Shown: in pieces, positions 36,337 to 45,437 of the stretch
Numbering within the stretch: the stretch's first letter is position 1
Layout: every line of letters begins with the position of its first letter
The notes under the pieces: model-generated
What the model saw: only the letters and a program-made list of their open reading frames with translations
Database searches by the model: none
What the model was told of the DNA's origin: nothing
Program-made: the position numbers and the translations under genes
Assembly (NCBI RefSeq): GCF_000482725.1
Contig: NZ_KI519480.1
Span: 16,967 to 80,966 of the forward strand
DNA from: Psychromonas arctica DSM 14288
GTDB lineage: Bacteria; Pseudomonadota; Gammaproteobacteria; Enterobacterales; Psychromonadaceae
Direction of reading: 5' to 3'
Length of the DNA: 64,000 bases

Positions 36337-37464
36337 ATGCGTATCACTGCTAATTTCGATGCAGGCAATATTGAAGTTATTAATTTAGATGATAAAAAAG
36401 ATATTCAGCTGGCTATTCGTCCTGATGTTGGAAACGAGTTCTTCCAGTGGTTTAACTTTCGTATAGAGGGTGAGGTTGGCGAACAATATATTCTTAATAT
36501 TCTCAATGCTGGTCAAGCCTCTTACCTTGAAGGTTGGGAAAACTACCAAGCGGTCGCTTCCTATGACCGTCAACATTGGTTTAGATTGCCAACATTTTAT
36601 AAAGATGGAAAGCTCACTATTGTCGCCGATATGGATTGTGAAAACATTCAGATTGCTTACTTTGCACCGTACAGCTATGAACGTCATCAAGACTTATTAG
36701 CTGCCGTACAAATGCACCCCTTAGTCAGCTTAGAGCATCTTGGTGAAACTATTGACCAACGTGATTTAACCTTAGTTAAAATCGGAGACGGAGATACTAA
36801 CAAACGTAATATCTGGATCACTGCTCGTCAGCATCCCGGTGAAACAATGGCTGAGTGGCTGGTGGATGGGCTCTTACATAGTTTGTTAGATAGCGATAAT
36901 TCAACTGCTAAACTATTGTTAGATAAAGCGAATTTCTATGTAGTGCCAAATATGAATCCTGATGGCAGTGTGCGTGGTCACCTACGTACTAATGCTCTTG
37001 GCGTGAATTTAAACCGTGAGTGGTTAAACCCAAGTTTAGAAAAAAGCCCTGAAGTATTTCATGTTGTGAATAAGATGCAAGAGACTGGTGTGGATCTTTT
37101 TTATGATGTGCACGGTGATGAAGCACTACCGTTTGTTTTCTTAGCGGGCTCTGAAGGAACACCGAGTTATAACGATCGCCTTGCTCGTCTACGTGAACGT
37201 TTTTCTGACGTATTCAAACTAGCCAGTGCTGATTTCCAATCTCAATTTGGTTATGACGTAGATGCGCCTGGTGAAGCAAATATGACCGTTGCAACTAACT
37301 GGGTTGCAGAACGATTTGACTGTCTTGCAAATACTTTAGAAATGCCATTTAAAGATAACGATAACTTACCCGATCCAACTATGGGATGGTCACCTGAGCG
37401 TTCAATAAAACTAGGTGAAGCATCATTAGTGGCGATGTTAGCCGTCGTTGATGATTTACGTTAA
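36337..37464 (+). CDS. M14-family zinc carboxypeptidase (cytosolic type)
   Basis: 375 residues without a signal peptide. The N-terminal beta-sandwich (about 1-120) is that of cytosolic carboxypeptidases (AGBL/Nna1-like M14 subfamily D). The catalytic domain has the zinc motif HPGE (about 166-169), substrate-binding NMNPDGSVRGHLRTN and NLNREW, the third zinc ligand in YDVHGDE, and a C-terminal glutamate region ANTLEMPFKDN. It removes C-terminal residues from peptides or proteins in the cytoplasm. An AAAAGGAAAA ribosome site precedes it. It stands alone with its own terminator. Confidence 0.9.
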   Translation: MRITANFDAGNIEVINLDDKKDIQLAIRPDVGNEFFQWFNFRIEGEVGEQYILNILNAGQASYLEGWENYQAVASYDRQHWFRLPTFYKDGKLTIVADMDCENIQIAYFAPYSYERHQDLLAAVQMHPLVSLEHLGETIDQRDLTLVKIGDGDTNKRNIWITARQHPGETMAEWLVDGLLHSLLDSDNSTAKLLLDKANFYVVPNMNPDGSVRGHLRTNALGVNLNREWLNPSLEKSPEVFHVVNKMQETGVDLFYDVHGDEALPFVFLAGSEGTPSYNDRLARLRERFSDVFKLASADFQSQFGYDVDAPGEANMTVATNWVAERFDCLANTLEMPFKDNDNLPDPTMGWSPERSIKLGEASLVAMLAVVDDLR

Positions 37465-37498
37465 TCTACGCTATTTAAAGCGTTGAATATAATGTATC

Positions 37499-37528
37499 AA
37501 ATGAGTCGTTTACAAAGGCGACTCATTT
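37499..37528. terminator. bidirectional intrinsic terminator
   Basis: AAATGAGTCG (37499-37508) and CGACTCATTT (37519-37528) pair over 10 bp with a 10-nt loop, between the convergent M14 peptidase and LRR-kinase genes. Confidence 0.75.
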
Positions 37529-37558
37529 GATTGCTATTATTAAGAAACTCGTCGTATT

Positions 37559-38815
37559 CTAACTTTTAAGAATACAACCCTTTAAAGTGTAATAATCCTC
37601 TGTGTGCCTATCTTTGGTAACACAAATACTGAGTAAATCTGCAATGAAATGTATTAATGCACGATGCTCTATCTCTCTAATCACAGTTTGAATTTCAGGC
37701 GTTAGCATGTGGTACATACTGGCAGCTCCAAAGTCTCCAAAAATAATATTAGCTTGCTGATCAAATAAAGTATTGTGTGCGTACAAGTCACCATGACAGA
37801 CTTGATTATCATGTAAGTGCTCAAAAACTTGTTGCATTTGCTCCACTATTTTTTTAATCGCTGTTATCGATAAGCTAAACTCGGGATCAAAGGTATCGCG
37901 AGTACAAGTATTAAAATCCGGTGGCAACCCTAAGTTTTTAAAGTGTGTTGGGATCAATGCCATGATCAAGGCAAGGTAGCCTTTTTCATTAACCTGCGCG
38001 ATAGACTGAATAAGGTTGTTATGACCACCTACTTTTAAACAAGCTTGTAATTCATCTTGAGGGTAACCATCACTAGTAACTTCGCCTTTGAATACCTTCA
38101 CTGCTACCTGTTCTGGAAAGTCAGAGAGACTGGTTTCAGCTGTTTCATGCCACTGTGCTTTATAGATAACGCCCGATGCGCCCTGGCCAAGCACTTCTAA
38201 TAATGTGTAATGATCCGATGATACTTCGGGCACGGTTTGAATATGCAAATCGGTTTGGCAAAAAGGGTTGCCAGCAAAAGCAAACCAAGCCAGCTTAGGC
38301 AGAGTTAATAACTGTTTTGGAAATGTGCTTAGTTGGTTGGCTGAAATGCGTAATAAGGCTAAATTCTCTAATCGACTTACACTTTCCGGTAGGTGAGTTA
38401 AACGATTGCCTGCTAATGCGAGTTTTTGCAAACGAGGGCGTTCACCTAATGTTTCTGGCAAGGTAACTATCTGATTATCTGTTAAAATTAACCAACGTAA
38501 TAACAAGGGCAATGAATTTGCTGGGACCTCTTTTATTTGGTTCGCTTTAAAACCGACCATTTCTAATAATGGGCATGCCCCTAATGCAAGGGGTAATACT
38601 TCAAAACAGTTGTTAGAGGCAAAAATAATCTTCAGTTTAGTGAGTTGAGATATTTGCTCGGGCAGTGTGCTTAGTTGATTATTGGATAGATCTAATATCT
38701 CCAAAGTATCTGCGAGTGTTAAAATTTCCATTGGAAATTCAGTTAATTTTTCAGAAATTTGCAGGCGCTTAATACCTATTAATTGACCTGCTTTAAGTTG
38801 TGCAATAGTGTGCAA
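37559..38815 (-). CDS. leucine-rich-repeat protein kinase
   Basis: 418 residues. The N-terminal part (about 25-190) holds seven or so leucine-rich repeats of the LxxLxLxxNxLxxLP type (LEILDLSNNQLSTLPEQISQ and similar). A Ser/Thr-type kinase domain follows (about 210-418): glycine loop VLGQGASGVIYKA, the VAIK-like AVKVFK, catalytic HGDLYAHNTLF and DFG in FGDFGAAS. The aspartate of the HRD position is kept (HGD, bacterial variant) and DFG is intact, so it should be active. Cytoplasmic, no membrane segment. The substrate is unknown; such LRR kinases occur sporadically in proteobacteria. Confidence 0.88.
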   Translation of the reverse strand: MHTIAQLKAGQLIGIKRLQISEKLTEFPMEILTLADTLEILDLSNNQLSTLPEQISQLTKLKIIFASNNCFEVLPLALGACPLLEMVGFKANQIKEVPANSLPLLLRWLILTDNQIVTLPETLGERPRLQKLALAGNRLTHLPESVSRLENLALLRISANQLSTFPKQLLTLPKLAWFAFAGNPFCQTDLHIQTVPEVSSDHYTLLEVLGQGASGVIYKAQWHETAETSLSDFPEQVAVKVFKGEVTSDGYPQDELQACLKVGGHNNLIQSIAQVNEKGYLALIMALIPTHFKNLGLPPDFNTCTRDTFDPEFSLSITAIKKIVEQMQQVFEHLHDNQVCHGDLYAHNTLFDQQANIIFGDFGAASMYHMLTPEIQTVIREIEHRALIHFIADLLSICVTKDRHTEDYYTLKGCILKS

Positions 38816-38840
38816 ATTGTTTCCTCATGAGCATAACTGA

Positions 38841-39455
38841 TTATTTTATTAGTACATAATATAATAAATAAGCAGCTAATACCCACATCAGAATAGCAAT
38901 CACAATATCAATGATCTGTTGGCTTTTAGGTTTGGATAAAATAGGTGCTAGTTTTTGACCTAATAAAGCCAGAGAAAAAAACCATATAAACGAAGCACTC
39001 ACTCCTCCTAATACAAACCATGGACGTTGATCGGCTGTTAAATTAGCAGCAAAACCACCTAAAATGGCAATAGTATCAATGTAAACATGCGGGTTTAAAA
39101 TGGTGAATGCACAACAAGCAATTAAAATGGCTTTAAAGCTGCGATTTTTATTATCCGTGGTGAGGTTGTTTTTTCCTTTAAATGCGCTTCTAAAACATAA
39201 AAAACCGTAATACCCCATAAAGAGGGAGCCGATCACTCCAATACTGGTTAATAACCAAGGGTAAGCATTAAATACTTTTGCCCCGCCCCATACACCAGCG
39301 GACATAAATACAGCATCGGCAATGGAGCAGAAACTGGCAACAAACAGGTGAAATTGACGCTTAATACCTTGGTTTAATACAAACGCATTCTGCATTCCAA
39401 TGGGCATTATCAAGGTTGCCATCAAAGTGAGGCCAGTAAAATAAGTGCTTAACAT
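38841..39455 (-). CDS. argO: arginine exporter (LysE family)
   Basis: 204 residues with six membrane helices. The N-terminal MPIGMQNAFVLNQGIKRQ is the LysE/ArgO signature, and ILNPHVYIDTIAILGG in the second half is also conserved. It exports arginine and canavanine from the cytoplasm. A LysR regulator of the ArgP type is divergent 314 bp away, as in E. coli, where ArgP activates argO with arginine as effector. Confidence 0.92.
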   Translation of the reverse strand: MLSTYFTGLTLMATLIMPIGMQNAFVLNQGIKRQFHLFVASFCSIADAVFMSAGVWGGAKVFNAYPWLLTSIGVIGSLFMGYYGFLCFRSAFKGKNNLTTDNKNRSFKAILIACCAFTILNPHVYIDTIAILGGFAANLTADQRPWFVLGGVSASFIWFFSLALLGQKLAPILSKPKSQQIIDIVIAILMWVLAAYLLYYVLIK

Positions 39456-39769
39456 AATTGCTCATTAATAGTGTTTACCTGAAATAGGGCATTACTATAA
39501 ATATTTTCTCCATGTTAGTATAATTAATGTATTTAATGTTAAATTAGTTTTGCTAATAAATTAACCATGTGATCAAGTCATTTAATGATTAGATAATGAG
39601 TCGTTTACGTAAGATAAGTGCTAATGAGCTTGGTTTAGTAATAGTATGTTTTGAATAAGGCCATCCATATCGGCTTAGGTGATAGGATTAAGCTTAGTGC
39701 TTAAGCTCAATATTTAAGTTCTGAGCTTAAATTATAGTGTTAAGTGAAAGGTTTAAATGAAAGGTTTAA
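39456..39769. other. argO-argP intergenic region
   Basis: 314 bp, AT-rich. It should contain the argO promoter and ArgP sites, but I cannot define them. Several overlapping inverted repeats built on AAGCTTA and TTAAGCTC are present around 39690-39735, and a 13-bp tandem duplication covers the argP ribosome site. Confidence 0.4.
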
Positions 39770-39771
39770 AT
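39746..39771 (+). repeat. 13-bp tandem duplication over the argP ribosome site
   Basis: GAAAGGTTTAAAT occurs twice in tandem (39746-39758 and 39759-39771). The second copy supplies the ribosome site and first start of argP. The first copy leads into an out-of-frame ATG at 39757 that opens a 9-codon frame (MKGLNDGFK, stop) overlapping the argP start. Confidence 0.8.
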
Positions 39772-40672
39772 GATGGATTTAAGTAATATCGATTATAAGC
39801 TACTAAAAGCACTCGATGCAGTAGTGACCGAGCAAAGTTTTGAGCGAGCAGCCCAGCGCCTTTTTATTACCCAGTCTGCAGTATCGCAGCGAATTAAATT
39901 ATTAGAAAAGCACTTTGGCGAGCCATTATTAATTCGCTCTACACCACCACAGTCATCCAATCTCGGGCGCTTGTTATTGGGACATTATCAGCGTGTTTTA
40001 CAATTAGAAGTTGAGTTAAATCAACAACTAGATCTGCAAAGTAATAAAGCACAAACCTTACCCTTAGCGGTCAATGCAGACAGCTTAGCCAGCTGGTTAA
40101 TTACCGCATTAAGTCCATTGTTACAGAAAAAAAATGTACAGCTTAATTTATTTGTGCAAGATGAGTCGACTACCTGGGAAAGAATGCGCAGTGGTGAAGC
40201 CTTAGCTTGCTTGAGTAGTAAAGCTAAGGCGATTAGTGGTAGTGATAGCCACTTTTTGGGGTATATGGAATATGTTTGTGTTGCTAGCCCTGATTTTATT
40301 AAGCGATTTTTTAAACAGGGAGTCAACAAACAAAGTTTACAGCTTGCTCCTGCTATGTCTTTTGACCAAAGCGATGATATTCATTTAGCTTTTTTACGTG
40401 AACATTTTCAATTACAAATGGGCCAATATCCTTGTCATACAGTACGTTCATCTGAAGCTTTTGTAGACATAACATTAGCCAGTGGAGCTTATAGTTTCAA
40501 CAGTATATTTAGCGTTCAAACCCACTTACAAACCGGTCGTTTGGTTGATATTTTACCTGACTATAAGTTACGAGTTCCCTTGTACTGGCATTGTTGGCAG
40601 TTAGCAGGAGAGATGATGCAACAACTAAGCGATCAAGTAATAAGCTATGCTAGGCAAGTATTAAAGCAGTAA
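39770..40672 (+). CDS. argP: LysR regulator ArgP
   Basis: 300 residues beginning MMDLSNIDYKLLKALDAVVT, very like ArgP/IciA. The helix-turn-helix (SFERAAQRLFITQSAVSQRI) is followed by KLLEKHFGEPLLIR-type linker sequence and an effector domain. ArgP activates argO and other genes with arginine or lysine as co-effector. Divergent from argO, which fits. The start lies inside a tandem repeat, and M1 or M2 can both serve. Confidence 0.92.
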   Translation: MMDLSNIDYKLLKALDAVVTEQSFERAAQRLFITQSAVSQRIKLLEKHFGEPLLIRSTPPQSSNLGRLLLGHYQRVLQLEVELNQQLDLQSNKAQTLPLAVNADSLASWLITALSPLLQKKNVQLNLFVQDESTTWERMRSGEALACLSSKAKAISGSDSHFLGYMEYVCVASPDFIKRFFKQGVNKQSLQLAPAMSFDQSDDIHLAFLREHFQLQMGQYPCHTVRSSEAFVDITLASGAYSFNSIFSVQTHLQTGRLVDILPDYKLRVPLYWHCWQLAGEMMQQLSDQVISYARQVLKQ

Positions 40673-40730
40673 TAAATAGCCCTTAGCGCTGGCTATAAAT
40701 AGAGCTATTGTGGCTGCAAATTGTTATTAT

Positions 40731-41177
40731 TTATGATAGTTTTAACTGCCACACATCATTATTTTCATTGATACAAATATCTGCAAGTGTATATTTTTTT
40801 AATTCTTCAATAAATGCATTCATTGCGTTATCTAATATAGGTTTTACTAAGCAAGCACTTCTTAATCGACAGGGAGGTTCGGCACAGTTGACTGGGTCCA
40901 ATGACTTTTCCATCACTTGTACGACTTCACCTAAGTTAATTAAGTGAGCAGCTCTGGCCAATTTTACGCCACCACTTTTGCCTCTAACCGTATCAATAAA
41001 ACCTGCTTGCCCTAAGTGTTGTACGACCTTAGTCAGGTGATTAAAGGAAATATTAAATACCGATGCAATATCCGTTGCTGTCGATAATGTACCTTTTCCA
41101 TCCTGCGTTTCAATATATCGCTTTTCTAAATAAATCAAAACGCGAATCGCATAGTCCGTATGTTTAGTTAACTGCAT
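40731..41177 (-). CDS. nsrR: nitric-oxide-sensing repressor NsrR (Rrf2 family)
   Basis: 148 residues. The winged helix-turn-helix spans about 1-75 (TDYAIRVLIYLEK, FNISFNHLTKVVQHLG), and the three iron-sulfur cysteines are C98, C103 and C109 in CAEPPCRLRSAC, the NsrR spacing. NO destroys the cluster and lifts repression. The flavohaemoglobin gene hmp is divergent, its classical target, with NsrR-type boxes in the space between. Confidence 0.95.
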   Translation of the reverse strand: MQLTKHTDYAIRVLIYLEKRYIETQDGKGTLSTATDIASVFNISFNHLTKVVQHLGQAGFIDTVRGKSGGVKLARAAHLINLGEVVQVMEKSLDPVNCAEPPCRLRSACLVKPILDNAMNAFIEELKKYTLADICINENNDVWQLKLS

Positions 41178-41262
41178 TTTAATCCTTTACACGCACATAG
41201 GTATCGGGTGTGTTTATTATTTCAAGCGACTCATTCAAAATGAGCGACTTTTTAGTGAAACT

Positions 41263-41345
41263 TATTATGCATTTAGTTTGCATGTTTTAAAAGAAGCATT
41301 TAAAATGCGTATTATGAATTTTGAACAAGTATTTAAAATGCAACT
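41263..41345. promoter_or_regulatory. three NsrR-type operators before hmp
   Basis: Three 23-bp segments match the NsrR consensus (AAGATGCATTTAAAATGCATCTT style). They lie at 41263-41285 (TATTATGCATTTAGTTTGC core), 41291-41313 (AAGAAGCATTTAAAATGC core) and 41323-41345 (ATTTAAAATGCAACT core). They occupy the hmp promoter and end 13 bp before its start. A separate inverted repeat, GACTCATT/AATGAGCG near 41227-41248, may belong to the nsrR promoter. Confidence 0.7.
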
Positions 41346-41358
41346 TATGGAGTAGGTC

Positions 41359-42549
41359 ATGTTAACTGATAACGAGATAAAAATAATTAAAGCAAGTGCA
41401 CCAGCATTAGCGGAATATGGTGAGCAGATCACTGGACGTTTTTACCAAATTTTATTGCAAAATAATCCTGAACTATGCAATATTTTTAACATGACCAATC
41501 AAAAAACGGGTAATCAAAAACAAGCGTTAGCAATGGCGGTATATGCGTTTGCAAAGTACGTTGATAATTTATCGGTTATTTTAGGCGATGTTGAGCGTAT
41601 TGCTCAAAAGCATGCGAGTTTAGGTATTAAAGCTGAACATTACCCATTAGTTGGCAGTGCCTTATTAGCCGCTATTAAAGAGATATTAAACCCAGGTGAT
41701 GAAGTGCTCGCTGCTTGGGCGAGTGGCTATGGTCTGTTAGCCAATGTGTTTATTGAGCGAGAAAAAGAGCTGTATCAAGAAAGTGCAGAAAAAGAAGGTG
41801 GTTGGGTAGCAACACGCGAATTCACTGTCGTTTCAAAGCAACAAGAAACGCCTCTAATAACATCATTTTATTTACAACCTACAGACCAAGGTGCAGTGAG
41901 CCAATATCAAGCTGGGCAATATATTGCACTGCATTTACATCCCGTTGGTCATCAGCATCATCAAATTCGCCAGTACAGTCTTTCGGGCGCTTTTGATGCT
42001 AAAGGTTATAGAATTTCTGTTAAAAAAGAAGCAAGTGAGCAAGGTGAAGGCGTTATTTCTAATTACCTACATAACCAACTCAATGAAGGGAATGTTGTTC
42101 AAGTGTCTAATCCCTATGGTGAGTTTGTATTAACAGCTTCGCAAAAACCAGTAGTATTGATCAGTGGTGGTGTAGGTATTACGCCAATGCAAGCAATGTT
42201 AGAAACAATAGCAGTTGATTACCCGACTCGAGAAGTGCATTTTGTACATGGAGCGTTAGATCAAGAACATCATGCGTTTAAACCTTATTTAGATAAGTTA
42301 ATCGCAGATAATAAAGCCAACGCACATATTTTTTATCAACAAGCAGAAACCGTTAACCAAGGGCATCATCAAGGCATGATCAATATGGATACTATTAAAG
42401 CAGCCTTGCCAATAGCGGAAGCTGAATTTTATCTGTGTGGTCCATTAGCGATGATGAAAGCTGTTTATCAACAGCTTAAAACCTTACAAGTAGCAGATTC
42501 ACAAATTTTCTATGAAGTGTTTGGTCCAGCTAAAACATTAGCTGATTAA
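41359..42549 (+). CDS. hmp: flavohaemoglobin, nitric oxide dioxygenase
   Basis: 396 residues, the length of E. coli Hmp. The globin domain (1-138) has proximal His85 in IAQKHASLG and the distal pocket Tyr29 and Gln53. The FAD domain has RQYSLSGAF and the NAD domain has ISGGVGITPMQAM and FYLCGPLAMM. It converts NO to nitrate with O2 and NADH. A GGAGTAGG ribosome site precedes it; NsrR boxes upstream indicate NO-induced expression. Confidence 0.97.
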   Translation: MLTDNEIKIIKASAPALAEYGEQITGRFYQILLQNNPELCNIFNMTNQKTGNQKQALAMAVYAFAKYVDNLSVILGDVERIAQKHASLGIKAEHYPLVGSALLAAIKEILNPGDEVLAAWASGYGLLANVFIEREKELYQESAEKEGGWVATREFTVVSKQQETPLITSFYLQPTDQGAVSQYQAGQYIALHLHPVGHQHHQIRQYSLSGAFDAKGYRISVKKEASEQGEGVISNYLHNQLNEGNVVQVSNPYGEFVLTASQKPVVLISGGVGITPMQAMLETIAVDYPTREVHFVHGALDQEHHAFKPYLDKLIADNKANAHIFYQQAETVNQGHHQGMINMDTIKAALPIAEAEFYLCGPLAMMKAVYQQLKTLQVADSQIFYEVFGPAKTLAD

Positions 42550-42659
42550 TGAGGTTGATGGCCTGCTTTATCCTGCACAAGATAAGGTCGGCTGTACAAA
42601 CTACTACTTTTTAAGTGTTAACTATGCAACAACTAAGCACGAATTAAGTGTTAATTAAG

Positions 42660-44303
42660 CTACTTAACCTTTGCTCTAATCTCTGCTAATTCTTGCTGTA
42701 ACGCTTTTAAACGTTTTGCATACTGCTCAGGTAAGTGCGTATTATTAAGTAATGTAAAACTACTTTGACATTGATTAATTAGCGCTTGATGATCTTTTCG
42801 TTGTGGCATTTCTTGCAGCATTTTAATAAATACCTGTGAGCGATTTAATAATGCACCGGTATTCACTGGCTCTAATGCTAATGCTTGATCAAAGCTTTCA
42901 ATTGCTTGTGAGAATTGCTTTTCTCTAAAAAACTTAATCCCTGATTTATTATAATTAGTGAAACTGTTAATACGGTTATCCAGTAACTCTCCAGTATGTT
43001 TTTTAATACTAAGCTGAGTGCTTTGATCTACAATATTACGTTGCTCAAGCTCAGCTAAAAAAGGGCTAGCCTCTTCAAATTCGCCTATATCTAGTAATGA
43101 AAATAAACTTTCGGTCAAAAAAGTGGTATCAAAATCTACGATCTCTCCATTAGTATTTTTTAAAGTATTAAATATACGACGCTTTGCTTTTAATGGTTCA
43201 TTAAGCGCAAGGTGAACATTTGCTTGGTATATTTGGTCAAAACCATCAAAATTAAAATCTCTATTTTTACCCTCTTCAAAACGGCTTTGGTAAAGTGTTG
43301 AAGCAACTTTTTTCAGTATTTCTTTGCGTTTTTTCATATCATCTTCTGTTTTTGCAAAAGCAACAATGCTACGCAAATAATTAGCAAGATGACAGGGATC
43401 TGGATAAAACGAGTTACAACTTAAGTGCAAGATAGAGGCATAACTACTTAACATTAAAATGTATTCTTCCATCTCTGTGGCTAATAATGCGACTTCCTGA
43501 TGGCGTTCAATACTATGATGTGTTGTTGTGGCCGCATGACTCAATATATTCAAGGCATTTTGCAATTGCCCATCATTTTTGTAAGCACGGGCTAACCATT
43601 GATAAGCTTCCATTTGCATCGGTGCATAGGAAATTAAGCGCGTTAATACTTCAATAGACTTTGTATACTCCTTCTGCAAAAAGTATAACCTGCCTAAACT
43701 GATGCTCGAGTGTACTAATGGTCTTAGGTCCACCATTGGTTTTAAAATTCTTTCCGCATTACTAAACTGTCCCATTTGAATATAAATGTCAGCTAGTACA
43801 TTTTTACATAGGCCGCGAAATCTAGGTTCTGCATCAATTTTTTGTTGGCAAAGTGAAATTGCCACCTCAAACTCATCATTGTTGATTGCTTCATTTATTT
43901 CTTGCAATACTTGTTTTCGTTGCATTGCCGCAGTGAGACGATTACTCAACTGTATTGGTGAAAATGGTTTCATTAGGTAGTCATCGGGCGATTTTTCCAT
44001 CGCGGTCAAGACCATTTTTTTATTACTATCTCCGGTGATAATAAAGCACAGAGCATGCTCAGGGATTAAATTATTTCGCTTTAGGTAATCAAATAATTGC
44101 ACACCATTCTTACCGCCACCTAAGTTGTAGTCCAACAGGTAGATATCAAATTGGTCAAGATTAGCGATGCGTGCTGCTTGCTCAGCTGATTCCGCAAATG
44201 CAATGCATTCTGCCCCTTGATTCATCAGCATTGCTTTAAGCATTACATGGAATGCTTTTTGGTCATCGACGATGAGTATTTTTTTATTACGATAGCTATA
44301 CAT
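42660..44303 (-). CDS. orphan response regulator with TPR repeats (VieB-like)
   Basis: 547 residues. The receiver domain (about 7-128) has the acidic pocket VDDQ, phosphorylation site D58 in LLDYNLGG, T in ITGDSN and conserved K in LMKPFSP. The remaining 400 residues are tetratricopeptide-like helices (KSIEVLTRLISYAPMQMEAY, QAIESFDQALALEPVNTGAL). There is no DNA-binding or enzymatic output, so it should work by protein contact, as VieB of Vibrio cholerae does. No sensor kinase gene is adjacent. Confidence 0.9.
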   Translation of the reverse strand: MYSYRNKKILIVDDQKAFHVMLKAMLMNQGAECIAFAESAEQAARIANLDQFDIYLLDYNLGGGKNGVQLFDYLKRNNLIPEHALCFIITGDSNKKMVLTAMEKSPDDYLMKPFSPIQLSNRLTAAMQRKQVLQEINEAINNDEFEVAISLCQQKIDAEPRFRGLCKNVLADIYIQMGQFSNAERILKPMVDLRPLVHSSISLGRLYFLQKEYTKSIEVLTRLISYAPMQMEAYQWLARAYKNDGQLQNALNILSHAATTTHHSIERHQEVALLATEMEEYILMLSSYASILHLSCNSFYPDPCHLANYLRSIVAFAKTEDDMKKRKEILKKVASTLYQSRFEEGKNRDFNFDGFDQIYQANVHLALNEPLKAKRRIFNTLKNTNGEIVDFDTTFLTESLFSLLDIGEFEEASPFLAELEQRNIVDQSTQLSIKKHTGELLDNRINSFTNYNKSGIKFFREKQFSQAIESFDQALALEPVNTGALLNRSQVFIKMLQEMPQRKDHQALINQCQSSFTLLNNTHLPEQYAKRLKALQQELAEIRAKVK

Positions 44304-44646
44304 TGTGAGGGTCTTTAATTAACAGAAAAAAGTAATAACAAAGCATTCAATATTGCACGATTTATACCCGTTAAAGAACTACCACCTGCTAAACATAGTT
44401 TAACGTTGATAATTATTAGATATAAAGCACTTAATTTAATTAGGAATGTAACAATAATTAATACCATTGATTTTATCAAATCATTAATTAACATTCAGTA
44501 AAGCAGATCAAAGACTAAAGGCAAGGCAATAATAAAAATAGATGAATTTTAAGTGAATGAATAAACACTAATCGGGAGAAAAATAAGAAAAATAAGAAAA
44601 ATAAGAAAGTGTTATATATTTGCAATGTATTGCATGAGGAGTGAAA
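44304..44646. other. intergenic region between the response regulator and tRNA-Tyr
   Basis: 343 bp, AT-rich, no gene. It contains the response regulator promoter and the 3' flank of tRNA-Tyr, where a 9-bp tandem repeat gives a T-rich run on the minus strand that may help end tRNA transcription. Confidence 0.4.
44578..44608. repeat. 9-bp tandem repeat, three copies and a partial
   Basis: GAAAAATAA is repeated at 44578, 44587 and 44596, followed by GAAAG. On the tRNA strand it reads as spaced T5 runs. Confidence 0.8.
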
Positions 44647-44730
44647 TGGTGGAGGGAGGTGGATTCGAACCACCGAAGCTTTCGCGACAGATTTACAATC
44701 TGTTCCCTTTGGCCACTCGGGAACCCCTCC
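44647..44730 (-). tRNA. tRNA-Tyr (GUA anticodon), CCA encoded
   Basis: On the minus strand the gene starts GGAGGGGTTCCCGAGTGGCC at 44730 and ends with discriminator A and encoded CCA at 44647. The acceptor stem pairs GGAGGGG with TCCCTCC, with a G-U at pair seven. The anticodon stem-loop is CAGATTGTAAATCTG (anticodon GTA). An extended variable arm (class II) and TTCGAAT T-loop complete it; 84 nt in all. No neighbouring second copy is present. Confidence 0.97.
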
Positions 44731-44855
44731 GTTATTTCGAGTGAGATAATATCAGAAAAATTTCGCTTGTGAAGAAGAAACTTTAAAAAAACATTAAATA
44801 AAATCAATTTCTTGCCGATAAAGAGAATACTTCAACAAGGAATCTTTCTTTTAGT

Positions 44856-45437
44856 ATGAATATTGAGCAACTTAATCAACAGATAGTAATCAACGAGTGG
44901 CAATTAGGTCAGCAGCTTAATACTGCTGTGCATAATGGTACTCGTGAAAAATTTAATTTGTTATTAAGTTTGTTATCAGATGATGCGCGTGATTTTGCGC
45001 AATTCTCTGGGCGAGTTGAGCAAACCGAAGTAGAAAAGAAGGTTGATCTACGCGCTTATTTTGATTTACCAAACGCGCAACCGCTAGTTAATACTGGGCC
45101 AAGTGCGAATATTTTAGCCGAGTTGAACAATGATTTACATAATAATAAGCTCACTGATATTCGTTTGAAACAGCTGCTGGCTAATGAAGCATTATTATCA
45201 AAGCAAGTAAGCGGCGAGTTCCCAGATGATATTTTAGACAACTTACCTCTTTTGAAAAAACAACGCGTGAATGCAGCTTATCAATCAACACTCTTAGGCT
45301 CTGAAAGTGATAAAGAGGCGAACGCCTTCACTACAGCAGGTGTGACATCTTCTCCTAACGGCATGAATGTGAGTTTGCTAGATGAATATAAAAACTTAGA
45401 CTTAGAAAGTAAACCGTTACGCGTACATTATTCCTAA
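44856..45437 (+). CDS. conserved-looking protein of unknown function
   Basis: 193 residues, acidic, soluble, no motif I recognise. The N-terminus MNIEQLNQQIVINEWQLGQQ and the block SDDARDFAQFSGRV are followed by a helical middle and a C-terminal segment that looks disordered (AGVTSSPNGMNVSLLDEYKN). It starts 125 bp upstream of the divergent tRNA-Tyr. AAGGAA lies upstream of the ATG. Codon use resembles the neighbouring core genes. Confidence 0.7.
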   Translation: MNIEQLNQQIVINEWQLGQQLNTAVHNGTREKFNLLLSLLSDDARDFAQFSGRVEQTEVEKKVDLRAYFDLPNAQPLVNTGPSANILAELNNDLHNNKLTDIRLKQLLANEALLSKQVSGEFPDDILDNLPLLKKQRVNAAYQSTLLGSESDKEANAFTTAGVTSSPNGMNVSLLDEYKNLDLESKPLRVHYS

